Shown: positions 36,560 through 45,249 of the stretch, one piece after another
Numbering within the stretch: position 1 is the stretch's first letter
How the letters are laid out: the number at the start of each line of letters is the position of its first letter
Assembly (NCBI RefSeq): GCF_049275935.1
Contig: NZ_CP184830.1
Location: 3,100,001 to 3,164,000, forward strand
Source: Endozoicomonas_A sp049275935
Lineage (GTDB): Bacteria > Pseudomonadota > Gammaproteobacteria > Pseudomonadales > Endozoicomonadaceae
Direction: 5' to 3'
Length of the DNA stretch: 64,000 nucleotides
Notes under the pieces: model-generated
What the model was told of the DNA's origin: nothing
What the model saw: the letters and a program-made list of their open reading frames with translations, nothing else
The model's database searches: none
Translations under genes and position numbers: made by a program

Positions 36560-38485
36560 TCAGGCCGGGGTGACGTGGGCGATTTTAATCGCTCTTTTCA
36601 GGCTCCGGCTCATGCGTTTCAAAATGGATCGTCTGATACCCTCGGCATCCAGTCCACACTCGGCCAGTTGTTGTTTGTGACTGGCGGCTTCGATGTAGTC
36701 ATCCGGAATGCCCAGCTGCATGATGGGCACATTAATGCCATGCTCATTCAGGAACTCGGAAACGGCTGAGCCGGCTCCACCGGCAATGCAGCCTTCTTCC
36801 AGAGTGACCAGCAGTTCATGATCTTTGGCCAGTTGTTGAATGAGCTCTTTATCCAGCGGTTTGACAAAGCGCATGTTTGCGACAGTGGCATTCAGTTCGT
36901 CAGCGACTTGCAGAGCGTTCTGCAGCAAAGTGCCGAAAGAGAGAATAGCTACTTGCTGTCCCCGACGACGAATTTCTCCTTTACCGATTGTCATGGGTTC
37001 CAGACTTTCACTGATCGCGACACCGGGTCCGGTTCCTCTGGGATAACGGACAGAAGCCGGTCCCTTATACTGGTAACCTGTAGAGAGCATACGACGGGTT
37101 TCATCTTCATCAGAAGGCGTCATGACCAGCATTTCAGGTACACAGCGCAGGTAGGCAATATCAAAACAGCCGCCATGAGTCGGGCCGTCTTCGCCAACCA
37201 TGCCTGCCCGGTCGATGGCGAAAAGAACATTCAGCTTTTGAACAGCAACGTCGTGAATCAGCTGATCGTAGGCTCGTTGCAGGAAAGTAGAGTATATCGC
37301 TACGACGGGCTTCATCCCCTCACAAGCCATACCAGCAGCCAGAGTCACTGCGTGCTGTTCGGCAATGGCGACATCAAAATAGCGATCCGGGTAGCGATCA
37401 GCAAAGCGAATCAGGTCCGAGCCTTCACACATGGCCGGGGTAATACCGACCAGTTTGTCGTCTTTTGCAGCCATGTCGCAGAGCCATTGACCAAAGACAT
37501 TACAGTACTTGGGTTTTTTGGGAAGACTGGGTTTTTCTTCACTGGCTTTGGAGCTGGGTTCCAGTTTTGTGATGGCGTGATAACCAATAGGGTCTTTTTC
37601 TGCCGGTGTAAAGCCTTTACCCTTGCGGGTTACTACGTGCAGGAATTGAGGACCGTCCAGATCTTTGAGGTTTTCAAGAGTATGCAGCAACATGGGCAGG
37701 TCGTGGCCGTCAATAGGACCAAAATAGTTAAAACCCATTTCTTCGAACAGAGTACCGGGAATGATCATTCCCTTCATGTGTTCTTCGGTCCTGCGCGCCA
37801 GCTCCCAGGCATGGGGGATGCCATTAAGTACTTTCTTGCTGCCTTCCCGAATATGGTGATAGGTCCTGCTGGATAAGATTTTGGTCAGATAATTCGACAA
37901 GCCGCCCACGCTTTTTGAAATGGACATGTCATTGTCGTTTAAAATAACCAGCATGTTGGCTTTGAGGTCGGCGGCATGGTTCATGGCTTCATAAGCCATC
38001 CCGGCCGTCATGGAACCATCGCCAATCACGGCAACGGTACGACGTTTTTCTCCTTTCAGTCGAGCGCTGGTCGCCATGCCCATTGCGGCACTGATAGACG
38101 TACTGGAGTGACCTACGCCAAAAGTATCAAATTCACTTTCTTCTCTTTTTGGAAACGCAGCCAGACCGTCTTTCTGTCGAAGAGTGCTCATTTTGTCTTT
38201 GCGACCAGTGATTATTTTATGGGGATAGGTCTGGTGGCCCACATCCCATACCAGGCGATCATGGGGGGTATCGAAGAGATAGTGCAGGGCGACAGTCAGT
38301 TCAACAACACCCAGCCCGGCACCAAAATGCCCACCTACCTGACCGACCGAGTAGAGCAGAAATTCTCTGAGTTCCCGGGCCAGCTGGGGCAGATCTGTCC
38401 TGTCAAGTTGGCGCAGCTGATCAGGCGTATCGACCTGATCCAACAGCGGAGTATCAGGTTTTGTCTTGGGTATTTCGTGAAACAT
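36560..38485 (-). CDS. dxs: 1-deoxy-D-xylulose-5-phosphate synthase
   Basis: About 642 residues. Thiamine-pyrophosphate enzyme that condenses pyruvate and glyceraldehyde 3-phosphate, the first step of the MEP isoprenoid pathway. TPP-binding GDGSMTAGMAYEAMNHAADL...NDND, HVGHSSTSIS-type VGHSSTSISAAMG, and the transketolase-like DVAIAEQHAVTLAAGMA are all present. The frame extends to a GTG at 38590, but the ATG at 38485 (MFHEIPKTKPDTPLLD) aligns best with E. coli Dxs (620). No start has a clear ribosome binding site. Third gene of the xseB-ispA-dxs operon. Confidence 0.96.
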   Translation of the reverse strand: MFHEIPKTKPDTPLLDQVDTPDQLRQLDRTDLPQLARELREFLLYSVGQVGGHFGAGLGVVELTVALHYLFDTPHDRLVWDVGHQTYPHKIITGRKDKMSTLRQKDGLAAFPKREESEFDTFGVGHSSTSISAAMGMATSARLKGEKRRTVAVIGDGSMTAGMAYEAMNHAADLKANMLVILNDNDMSISKSVGGLSNYLTKILSSRTYHHIREGSKKVLNGIPHAWELARRTEEHMKGMIIPGTLFEEMGFNYFGPIDGHDLPMLLHTLENLKDLDGPQFLHVVTRKGKGFTPAEKDPIGYHAITKLEPSSKASEEKPSLPKKPKYCNVFGQWLCDMAAKDDKLVGITPAMCEGSDLIRFADRYPDRYFDVAIAEQHAVTLAAGMACEGMKPVVAIYSTFLQRAYDQLIHDVAVQKLNVLFAIDRAGMVGEDGPTHGGCFDIAYLRCVPEMLVMTPSDEDETRRMLSTGYQYKGPASVRYPRGTGPGVAISESLEPMTIGKGEIRRRGQQVAILSFGTLLQNALQVADELNATVANMRFVKPLDKELIQQLAKDHELLVTLEEGCIAGGAGSAVSEFLNEHGINVPIMQLGIPDDYIEAASHKQQLAECGLDAEGIRRSILKRMSRSLKRAIKIAHVTPA

Positions 38486-38810
38486 GTTTGCTTGCGATCC
38501 AGGCCTCTCAGCCATAAAAAGCGACTTTTTCAGGGGAAGCGGTGTTCCGGGTCGCTTTTCAAAAATTCGACGTAGTTCCTCATTCACCACAACTTGTATG
38601 GGACGGGAAGGGGAAACCTTGATGCTTCCGGCAGTTTGCCAGGTTTGAGGGTATCGAAGCCTGACAGCGTCATAACACAGTCATGAGAGACTGATATCAT
38701 TCCACACTCTTCTCAAAGGGCAAAGAATGATAACAGTAAATGTCATCGGTGAATTATAGGATTGTACCTGAACAGGAGGTTTTTTCTATTGGAATACTGC
38801 TCAGATCGGT

Positions 38811-39698
38811 TCAATGAGATCTCTGGATGAGATACTCTGCCATTTGCCTGAGTATTATGGCTCGACTCCCGAAGCTTTCAAGGGAGTGAATCGCCTGCTG
38901 AGAAAGGGAGCTGGCGAGCTCTCTGGCTCCTTCCAGTCCCATGAGCGATACGTAAGTGGGCTTGTCGAGAGCCAGGTCTGCCCCCTGTTGTTTGCCCAGT
39001 ACTTCGGTGTCGACAGTGACATCAAGAATGTCATCCTGAACCTGAAAAGCCAGACCGATAGCGTCCGCATAACGAATAAGGTGGGTCAGTTGTTCCCTTT
39101 CGACTTTACCGCTTGAGATGGCGCCCATGACAACACTGGCGCGAATCAGCGCCCCGGTTTTGTGGCTGTGCATTAACTGCAGCTGTTCCTGATTCAGAGG
39201 ACTGCCTACCGAGTTGAGGTCCATGGATTGGCCACCGCACATGCCCCCATGGCCAGAAGCACGGGCCAGCTCCCTGACCAGTTGCAGACGGACAGGCGCG
39301 GGTAATTCATGACTGTTGGTAGCCAGTACTTCAAAAGCCAGGGTTTGCAGAGCGTCACCGGCCAGAATGGCTGTGGCTTCATCAAAAGCTTTGTGGCAGG
39401 TGGGTTTGCCTCTTCTAAGGTCATCGTCATCCATTGCTGGAAGATCATCATGTACCAGGGAGTAAGCATGGATCAGCTCTACAGCGCAGGCAGCAGGGTC
39501 TGCTTGAGTCTGCTCGCCGCCGAGGGCTTCAGAGGCGGCATAAACCAGGATCGGTCGGACGCGTTTGCCGCCGTTAAAAACGGAGTAGGACATAGCCTCA
39601 ACCAGTCTTTCACTGACCTGACTGATTCCGGGAAGATGATTTTTGAGCTGCTCATCAACGCGGCTTTGACAACCCTTGATGTATTCCAGCAGAGTCAT
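38811..39698 (-). CDS. ispA: Geranyltranstransferase (farnesyl diphosphate synthase)
   Basis: 295 residues. Adds isopentenyl diphosphate to make geranyl and farnesyl diphosphate. First aspartate-rich motif LVHDDLPAMDDDDLRRGKPT (D84-D85 onward), with the RPILVYAASEALGG substrate region before it; second aspartate motif DDILDVTVDTEVLGK. Two extra residues between the aspartates (DDLPAMD) are the pattern of bacterial short-chain prenyltransferases. 3 bp after xseB; dxs is the next gene, 325 bp downstream on the chromosome. Confidence 0.96.
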   Translation of the reverse strand: MTLLEYIKGCQSRVDEQLKNHLPGISQVSERLVEAMSYSVFNGGKRVRPILVYAASEALGGEQTQADPAACAVELIHAYSLVHDDLPAMDDDDLRRGKPTCHKAFDEATAILAGDALQTLAFEVLATNSHELPAPVRLQLVRELARASGHGGMCGGQSMDLNSVGSPLNQEQLQLMHSHKTGALIRASVVMGAISSGKVEREQLTHLIRYADAIGLAFQVQDDILDVTVDTEVLGKQQGADLALDKPTYVSLMGLEGARELASSLSQQAIHSLESFGSRAIILRQMAEYLIQRSH

Positions 39699-39701
39699 GG
39701 A

Positions 39702-39944
39702 TTATTGGCCTTCTGTCGGATCGAACGGGCGGGTTTCCGGCTGGCCCTGATTTTCCAGAAGCTGCTGGACTCTCTGTTCTGCTTCAGTCAGGGCTTTCTG
39801 ACATTCACGTGTCAGCTTTACCCCTTTTTCAAAGGCCTTCAGTGACTCTTCCAGCGACATATCACCGGATTCCATTTGCTGGACCAGTGTATCCAGTTCG
39901 GTGAGCGACTGCTCAAAGGCGAAGCCCTGCTTTTTTTCCGGCAT
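39702..39944 (-). CDS. xseB: Exodeoxyribonuclease VII small subunit
   Basis: 80 residues, usual length for XseB, which coats the large subunit XseA in exonuclease VII. Signature FEQSLTELDTLVQQMESGDMSLEESLKAFEKGVKLTRECQKAL is complete; the tail is Gln/Pro-rich. First gene of xseB-ispA-dxs, a standard gammaproteobacterial order. The 237-bp gap to the symporter gene holds no convincing coding frame; the minus-strand terminator at 40142 lies in it. Confidence 0.95.
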   Translation of the reverse strand: MPEKKQGFAFEQSLTELDTLVQQMESGDMSLEESLKAFEKGVKLTRECQKALTEAEQRVQQLLENQGQPETRPFDPTEGQ

Positions 39945-40141
39945 GCTCAGAAACCTTTTCCATTGACTTGGTGGGGGAATACCTGCCTTTGGGATGACCT
40001 TTCACAGCCAGAGTGCTTCAGTGCATGGCAAAAAGGACGGTACTCACCTGGATAACTTTAAACGGGCTCAAGCATATCACAAATCCGGGTTAGGACAGGT
40101 TCTGCTGAAGCGGTTTTATGTCAAGCAGGAGAGCATTTTCA

Positions 40142-40173
40142 GGAAAAAGAGGTCGGGCAGGTGGCTCGACCTC
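40142..40173 (-). terminator. Rho-independent terminator of the symporter gene
   Basis: On the minus strand GAGGTCG pairs with CGACCTC (40149-40155 and 40167-40173), followed by TTTTTCC. It lies just after the stop at 40182. Confidence 0.8.
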
Positions 40174-40181
40174 AACAGATG

Positions 40182-41654
40182 TTATTCAGTAGCCGTCTGG
40201 GCCTTCACTTTCGGGATAGGGTATGGTTGAACCCCGCCAGCATTGTGCTCCTGCCATACGTCTTTATCCATGGTCTTATCAAGCAATGGAAACTTCTTAC
40301 GGTTAAATACCGGGACAACGCCGTCAGCCACCTGTTCGTCAAAGTCTTTCAGAACCTGCACAACGATGCCTGACAGTAGCAGAATAGCGGTAATGTTGAT
40401 CAGGGCCATGATACCCATAGACAGGTCGGCAAAAGCCCAGACGGCAGGAAGATTGCCAATAGAGCCCCAGAACACCATAACCAGCACTGCCAGACGATAA
40501 AGCACCAACAGAGGCTTGCTGTTTTTGATAAACAGCAGGTTGGACTCACCGTAGTAGTAGTTGGCAATGATGGAAGTGAAAGCAAACAACAAAATAGCTA
40601 CTGCAACCAGATGTTCACCCCAGGAACCTATCTCACTGGACAGGGCAGCCTGAGTCAATGCAACGCCGGTCAGGCCACTGCCCGGTTCCAGCATGCCAGA
40701 CATCAGAATGATAGCAGCCGTGGCTGTACATACGACGATAGTGTCCATAAATACGCCCAGCATTCCCATCATGCCCTGACTGACCGGGTGAGTGGAGTGT
40801 GCAGTCGCTGCAGCGTTAGGTGCGCTACCCATACCCGCTTCGTTGGAGAAAAGACCGCGCTTGATACCTTGCATCATCGCCTGGGAAACCATGTAGCCAA
40901 CACCGCCACCCATAGCTGTTTCAAGACCGAAAGCACTCTTGAAAATCAGAGTGAATACAGCTGGCAGTTCAGAGACATTCATGGCAACGATCACGAGAGC
41001 CACAGCCAGGTAGCCCAGAGCCATCACAGGAACAATCATTTCAGCGACTTTGGCAATGGAACGAATGCCGCCAAAGATAACAATGCCGCTGACCAGTACC
41101 AGACCTGCACCAATGTACTCAGGAGCAATGTTATAACCCGAAAAAGCAGCCGCAATAGAGTTGGACTGAACACTGTTGAAAGCAAATCCGAATGCGATAA
41201 TCAGGGCGATGGAAAAAGCAATGCCCATCCAGCGCTGACCCAACGCTTTCTGCATATAGTAAGCGGGACCTCCGCGATAGGTGCCGTCGCCATTGTTGGT
41301 TTTGTATATCTGGGCGAGAATGTTTTCAGAAAAGCTGGTTGCCATACCCAGCAGGGCGATCAGCCACATCCAGAAGATAGCACCGGGTCCACCCAGGTAG
41401 ATGGCAACGGCAACACCGGCGATATTACCGGTACCTATTCGGGCCGCAAGACTGGTGCAGAATGCCTGGAACGCAGAAATCTGGCGGTGGGAGTGGGTTC
41501 TGCGACTTCCCATCATGGTTCTGGCGGCCAGACCGAAGCGGCGAAACTGCACGAAGCGGGTACGAATAGTGAATAAAATACCGGCTCCTAGCAGCAGGTA
41601 AATCAGGATACTTCCCCAAAGAAGATTATTCGATGCAGAAATGAAATCGTTCAT
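40182..41654 (-). CDS. Alanine/glycine:cation symporter (AGCS family)
   Basis: 490 residues, about 10-11 membrane segments. The family imports alanine or glycine with Na+ (or H+). Signatures: ISAFQAFCTSLAARIGTGNIAGVAVAIYLGGPGAIFWMW near the N-terminus, GGPAYYMQKALG and KRGLFSNEAGMGSAPNAAATAH in the middle. Length is normal. Single gene with its own terminator. The ATG at 41654 has GGAAT upstream; an AT-rich stretch at 41690-41715 may carry the promoter. Confidence 0.94.
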   Translation of the reverse strand: MNDFISASNNLLWGSILIYLLLGAGILFTIRTRFVQFRRFGLAARTMMGSRRTHSHRQISAFQAFCTSLAARIGTGNIAGVAVAIYLGGPGAIFWMWLIALLGMATSFSENILAQIYKTNNGDGTYRGGPAYYMQKALGQRWMGIAFSIALIIAFGFAFNSVQSNSIAAAFSGYNIAPEYIGAGLVLVSGIVIFGGIRSIAKVAEMIVPVMALGYLAVALVIVAMNVSELPAVFTLIFKSAFGLETAMGGGVGYMVSQAMMQGIKRGLFSNEAGMGSAPNAAATAHSTHPVSQGMMGMLGVFMDTIVVCTATAAIILMSGMLEPGSGLTGVALTQAALSSEIGSWGEHLVAVAILLFAFTSIIANYYYGESNLLFIKNSKPLLVLYRLAVLVMVFWGSIGNLPAVWAFADLSMGIMALINITAILLLSGIVVQVLKDFDEQVADGVVPVFNRKKFPLLDKTMDKDVWQEHNAGGVQPYPIPKVKAQTATE

Positions 41655-41788
41655 AGTAATTCCGGAATATCAATATGACATAAAGTTTGTTTGTTATTAT
41701 TTCCATATAATATAGATGAATAAACGATGATGGATAGGTACAAACCCTGTCTTTACGGTTCAGCTGAAAGTCACGAATAGCAACGGGT

Positions 41789-41933
41789 TAAGAGGCTGCT
41801 GAAAAACTACCGAGTCAAGCTGAGACACAGCACCAATTGGCGAAAAAGGCCAGTTTACAACGAGTAAATGAGCATCCCAGCCGCCTCCAGGGCTGCCCTC
41901 GGAGAAGCGCAGCACTTTTGCGACAGCCTCTTA
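41789..41933. repeat. MITE-like inverted-repeat element, 145 bp
   Basis: Arms TAAGAGGCTG (41789-41798) and CAGCCTCTTA (41924-41933) are perfect; further inward the match is partial. The right end, TTTTGCGACAGCCTCTT, resembles the right edge of the element at 35811-36041 (TTTTGCGACACCCTCTT), so both may derive from the same insertion sequence family. The element occupies most of the gap 41655-41961, where nothing else is seen apart from the AT-rich upstream region of the symporter. Confidence 0.6.
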
Positions 41934-41961
41934 GAAGTGTGGGTGAAACCACAACAATGAG

Positions 41962-42438
41962 TCAGCAGGCATCATCAGAGAGGTTTTTCGTCATGGGAAT
42001 GCAGTCCAGCTGAAATCCTCTGGAAGAATGATAAGTCGATACTTCATTTCCTTCAAAACCACAAAGTCTATAAAAGGGAGCCGCATTCAAAGTTGAATTC
42101 AGCTTCATCTCAGGCAGACCGGCTTCTCTCGCAATCTGTTCCAGGTGAGTCATCATCCTGCGGGCTACGCCCATTCCCATAAATCGAGGGTCCACAAAGA
42201 TGGCATCGATCATACCGTTCCCAATATCAATCATTCCTGTACCGGCCACTTCCCCTTTCATCATCACAACATGAAAATTCTGCTCAACGTCATCGACAAA
42301 TTTCTCAGTGGCAGAACCATCAGTCCAAAGAGCGATGGCTTCATCACTGTAATGGCCTTTGCATTCAGAACGTATCGCCAGAGTTCGAAGCTCAAAAGCT
42401 CTATGGGCATCGCTGCGTTGTGCTTTTCTTATTTCCAT
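41962..42438 (-). CDS. GNAT family acetyltransferase
   Basis: 158 residues. A complete GNAT core is visible: GEVAGTGMIDIGNGMIDAIFVDPRFMGMGVARRMMTHLEQIAREAG includes the acetyl-CoA pyrophosphate loop (RFMGMGVAR, of the Q/RxxGxG/A type) and the following helix. Substrate unknown. Monocistronic by position: next to a repeat element and opposite to nothing close. A short AT-rich stretch precedes the ATG. Confidence 0.88.
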   Translation of the reverse strand: MEIRKAQRSDAHRAFELRTLAIRSECKGHYSDEAIALWTDGSATEKFVDDVEQNFHVVMMKGEVAGTGMIDIGNGMIDAIFVDPRFMGMGVARRMMTHLEQIAREAGLPEMKLNSTLNAAPFYRLCGFEGNEVSTYHSSRGFQLDCIPMTKNLSDDAC

Positions 42439-42567
42439 TGTTGTCAGGGATCTACTGCTTTTTTGCGAAGAATAGCTTTTAAAATCTAACAGTTATTGAC
42501 ATGTTATTTTAGCCGTCTTTCTGCTTGAGGCCGCCAGACTGTCGATTGATAGCAGTAATCCCTGATA

Positions 42568-43428
42568 TTACAGTTCCGGTTTGCCTGAGGGTTGATCAGG
42601 ATAATTTAAAAGATAAGCGTCGTTTATGCCGTCGGCTGTGTCATCGTAGTCAATCAGATTGCCAGTTTGATAGTGACCGGTTTTATCAACGCTACAGTAC
42701 TCGTGGCCTCGAATCATGGCCTGAAGCAGGCAATATTCTGTGGAGTAGGGAGGGCCATAAACCGTATGCGTGGCAAATGGCTGACCATTGCGCACAGCCC
42801 AGCCAACGCCTATCCACGTGGCATAAGACATATCTTTACGCATAGCCTGCACCAGACGGAGGGGCAATACACCTTCGCCTACCGCTGCATCAAACACCTT
42901 GCATTTAGCCTGTGTGGAAAGTTTTCCGAAAGCAATGCTTTCGTTCTGCAAAGGTTTTGCGCACATGCTGATATCGCTTGAATCAACCACTTCTGGTTTT
43001 TCAGCAGAGCAGAACTTGAAAAGATCTGCCAGAGCGCCTGAGCTCAAAACCCATTTATCAGACTGATCAGGGCTGAGTGGATCATTTTTGTGCTTAGGCA
43101 GTATTTGAAATCTTGACTGGACCTCACTTTCCGTCGCATCCAGCCAGAAATAGTCATTGCTGCGCCTGATGTCATAGCCACCTTCACTCTTTACTTCATA
43201 AACACAAAAGTGTTTTATTTTGCCATCCGCCTGGTCGGTTTCACTCAGATCCAGTGCCGCCCTGCCGAAAAACCATTTTGGTTGATCTGGCTCCACTTTA
43301 TCATCGATGAGAATACACAGGTTGCCGTCGGCAGGCAGAACCGACTGTTGCTGCCAACATGGTTCGGCACTCGCACCCAGAGAAAATAACAGGGTGAAAG
43401 GAAGGCCAAATTTGAGAAATCTCTTCAT
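42568..43428 (-). CDS. Secreted protein of unknown function
   Basis: 286 residues from an ATG at 43428 with GGAGG eight bases upstream; the TTG five codons earlier overlaps that site. Signal peptide MKRFLKFGLPFTLLFSLGASA. The mature part is Cys-containing (PCWQQQSV, GNLCILIDD, KHFCVYEV, FKFCSAEK, DISMCAKP, EYCLLQAM, HEYCSVDK), so several disulfides are likely and periplasmic or extracellular location is expected. I do not recognise a family. A partial copy of its 5' part lies at 43640-43743. Confidence 0.7.
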   Translation of the reverse strand: MKRFLKFGLPFTLLFSLGASAEPCWQQQSVLPADGNLCILIDDKVEPDQPKWFFGRAALDLSETDQADGKIKHFCVYEVKSEGGYDIRRSNDYFWLDATESEVQSRFQILPKHKNDPLSPDQSDKWVLSSGALADLFKFCSAEKPEVVDSSDISMCAKPLQNESIAFGKLSTQAKCKVFDAAVGEGVLPLRLVQAMRKDMSYATWIGVGWAVRNGQPFATHTVYGPPYSTEYCLLQAMIRGHEYCSVDKTGHYQTGNLIDYDDTADGINDAYLLNYPDQPSGKPEL

Positions 43429-43639
43429 TACACGATCCTCCAATCTTCAGAACACTTGGCTTCAGTCAAGAAGTTTAGTGAATTAATTAGAATGAGCTGA
43501 TTTAAAATTGCTTAACCCATACACATAAGACACGCTGGACCCCGTATAAGTTCCCGAAAAACATTAGTAGATGACTGCTGCATGGTTAAAAATCCGAAAA
43601 TCACTTTACCGGTGGTCTCCTCATATCTTTCCATCTGGA

Positions 43640-43743
43640 ATGGCATCCCGGGTGGTAACTTCATCGACGAGAATATACAGGTCGCAATAGGCAGGCAGAA
43701 TCGAGTGTTGCTGCCAGCATGGTTTGGCATTCACACCCAAAGA
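43640..43743 (-). pseudogene. Truncated copy of the 5' part of the secreted-protein gene at 42568
   Basis: Minus-strand reading SLGVNAKPCWQQHSILPAYC then DLYILVDE mirrors SLGASAEPCWQQQSVLPADG and NLCILIDD of the gene at 42568. The DNA match (about 85 percent by eye) covers about 90 bases. The frame is lost after about 35 codons. A duplication followed by decay is the simplest reading. Confidence 0.55.
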
Positions 43744-43754
43744 ATGTATCTATC

Positions 43755-44204
43755 CTATTTGTTCTTCATAAATTTCCGAGAAGGATCTACTAAAAAAAAA
43801 TTACCCATCCCTTCTCTTCCAAGTAACATCAGATATGTCATCTTTGCACGGTTAGAAAGTGTTACATCGATAGTCCAGATGTAGTCATGCAATTTTAATG
43901 TGGTACTAATCACATACCGTTTTTCTATCATCCCGTTTGATGACCTTATGGTTTTGATATCTTTAACAGGCGCTTTACAGCTTAGAACTTCTTCCACGTT
44001 ATGGAGGTTTGGATGCAGGTCAAACATAACCCATGGGCTCCCCTCGTCTTCAAAGGATATTAAATTGTCCACATGCAGGGAGGAGGTTTTTGCTCCGGTA
44101 TCAATGCGTACTTCAACGCCACAAATACCCAGGTCTGGCAGGTCGCATAGCTCTACACAGCCAATAACAGGTTTGTTGTTTGCTTTTTGTATTTTTTTAA
44201 ACAT
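43755..44204 (-). CDS. ATP-dependent zinc protease family protein (retropepsin-like, RimB type)
   Basis: 149 residues. The retropepsin motif RIDTGAKTSSLH (D35) and the segments VIGCVELCDLPDLG and the terminal LLGREGM identify the Zn-protease/DUF785 family, which includes RimB, a protein encoded with RimK in Pseudomonas. It is 6 bp downstream of the M14 deacylase gene and in one operon with rimK. It might trim glutamate tails that RimK adds, but this is inference from the operon. GGAG lies eight bases before the ATG. Confidence 0.88.
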   Translation of the reverse strand: MFKKIQKANNKPVIGCVELCDLPDLGICGVEVRIDTGAKTSSLHVDNLISFEDEGSPWVMFDLHPNLHNVEEVLSCKAPVKDIKTIRSSNGMIEKRYVISTTLKLHDYIWTIDVTLSNRAKMTYLMLLGREGMGNFFLVDPSRKFMKNK

Positions 44205-44209
44205 TTAAG

Positions 44210-45247
44210 TTACTCCAAGACGGACGATTCAGTTTGCAGTTCTTCCTGCATCATTTCTATATCTTCAGCAACATCATCATCGGATGCAGAAAAGAAAGCG
44301 ATATGAAACATAGCCTCACCCTCCTGAACGAGAGGGATATTCTGTTTACCAATAATGATGCCTGCCTGTGTCGCTTTTACTACATCAATGATTTCACCAA
44401 GTGGGCTACCAATAGTGGCTAATGGAGTTCCCTTATCAACCTGATCACCAAGATTTTTAAGTGAGTTGATAATGCCGCTGGCATTAGCCCTGACCCACGA
44501 ACTTTTGTTCGCTATGTAGGGAGTAAAAGCTTTTATTTTGCGCCTTAGTCTGAGCATCCCCAGTTCAGCTAACACATTGATAACGCCATGAACTCCCGCA
44601 CGTATACTGACTTCATCAAATCTTAAGGCTTCTCCAGCTTCATAAAGCAGTATTCGCGCATTGTGCTCTTCAGCTGCCTGTCGAAGAGAATTATCACGAA
44701 TATTGGCGTTCAATAAAACGGGTACACCGAATGCACGGGCCAGAGAGAGTGTTTCTTTATCCGTCAGGTTGGCACGAATCTGAGGCAGGTTTGAGCGATG
44801 AATAGCACCTGTGTGGAGGTCTATGCCGTATTCACAGAGGCTGACTATTTCTTTCAGGAATATATGAGCTAACCGGCTGGCCAATGAGCCTTTCGGTGAA
44901 CCGGGAAAGCTTCTGTTTAAATCTCGGCGATCTGGGAGGTATCGGCTTTGATAAAGCACGCCATAAACATTAACCATTGGAACAAGAATTAATGTGCCCA
45001 CAGTAACTTTAAATGTCTTTAAATTTATTAGCCGACGAATAATCTCAATTCCGTTCAGTTCATCACCATGAACAGCTGCAGACACAAAGACTTTTGGACC
45101 CGGTTTTTTACTGTGTATAACATGTACAGGTACTGAAAAGTCGGTATCGGTGTACAGCTTTGCAACCTCCAGACTAACTTGTCTGGTTTGCCCGGCCTTG
45201 ATCACAGAGCCACCGATACTGATATCTGGTAATAACATCTTTGTCAC
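44210..45247 (-). CDS. Succinylglutamate desuccinylase/aspartoacylase family protein (M14 deacylase)
   Basis: 345 residues. Zinc carboxypeptidase-like deacylase with the ligand motif VHGDELNGIE (His and Glu) and a second His in DLHTGAIH; the catalytic Glu lies in YEAGEALRFD. A biotinyl-like C-terminal segment (ASGIINSLKNLGDQVDKGTPLATIGSPLGE) is typical of this subgroup. It begins 2 bp after rimK, as GTG (45247) or ATG (45238). A RimK-linked deacylase may remove or process glutamyl chains; the substrate is not shown. Confidence 0.88.
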   Translation of the reverse strand: MTKMLLPDISIGGSVIKAGQTRQVSLEVAKLYTDTDFSVPVHVIHSKKPGPKVFVSAAVHGDELNGIEIIRRLINLKTFKVTVGTLILVPMVNVYGVLYQSRYLPDRRDLNRSFPGSPKGSLASRLAHIFLKEIVSLCEYGIDLHTGAIHRSNLPQIRANLTDKETLSLARAFGVPVLLNANIRDNSLRQAAEEHNARILLYEAGEALRFDEVSIRAGVHGVINVLAELGMLRLRRKIKAFTPYIANKSSWVRANASGIINSLKNLGDQVDKGTPLATIGSPLGEIIDVVKATQAGIIIGKQNIPLVQEGEAMFHIAFFSASDDDVAEDIEMMQEELQTESSVLE

Positions 45248-45249
45248 CT

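Noticed and set aside
36818..37876. 352-codon frame antisense to dxs
   Set aside because: Shadow of dxs; low-quality composition and no start signal.
39994..40230. 78-codon plus-strand frame between xseB and the symporter gene
   Set aside because: No ribosome binding site, no recognisable sequence, and it overlaps the symporter terminator and stop.
40611..41576. 321-codon frame antisense to the symporter gene
   Set aside because: Rich in His, Gln and Ser, as expected for the complement of a membrane-protein gene; no family.
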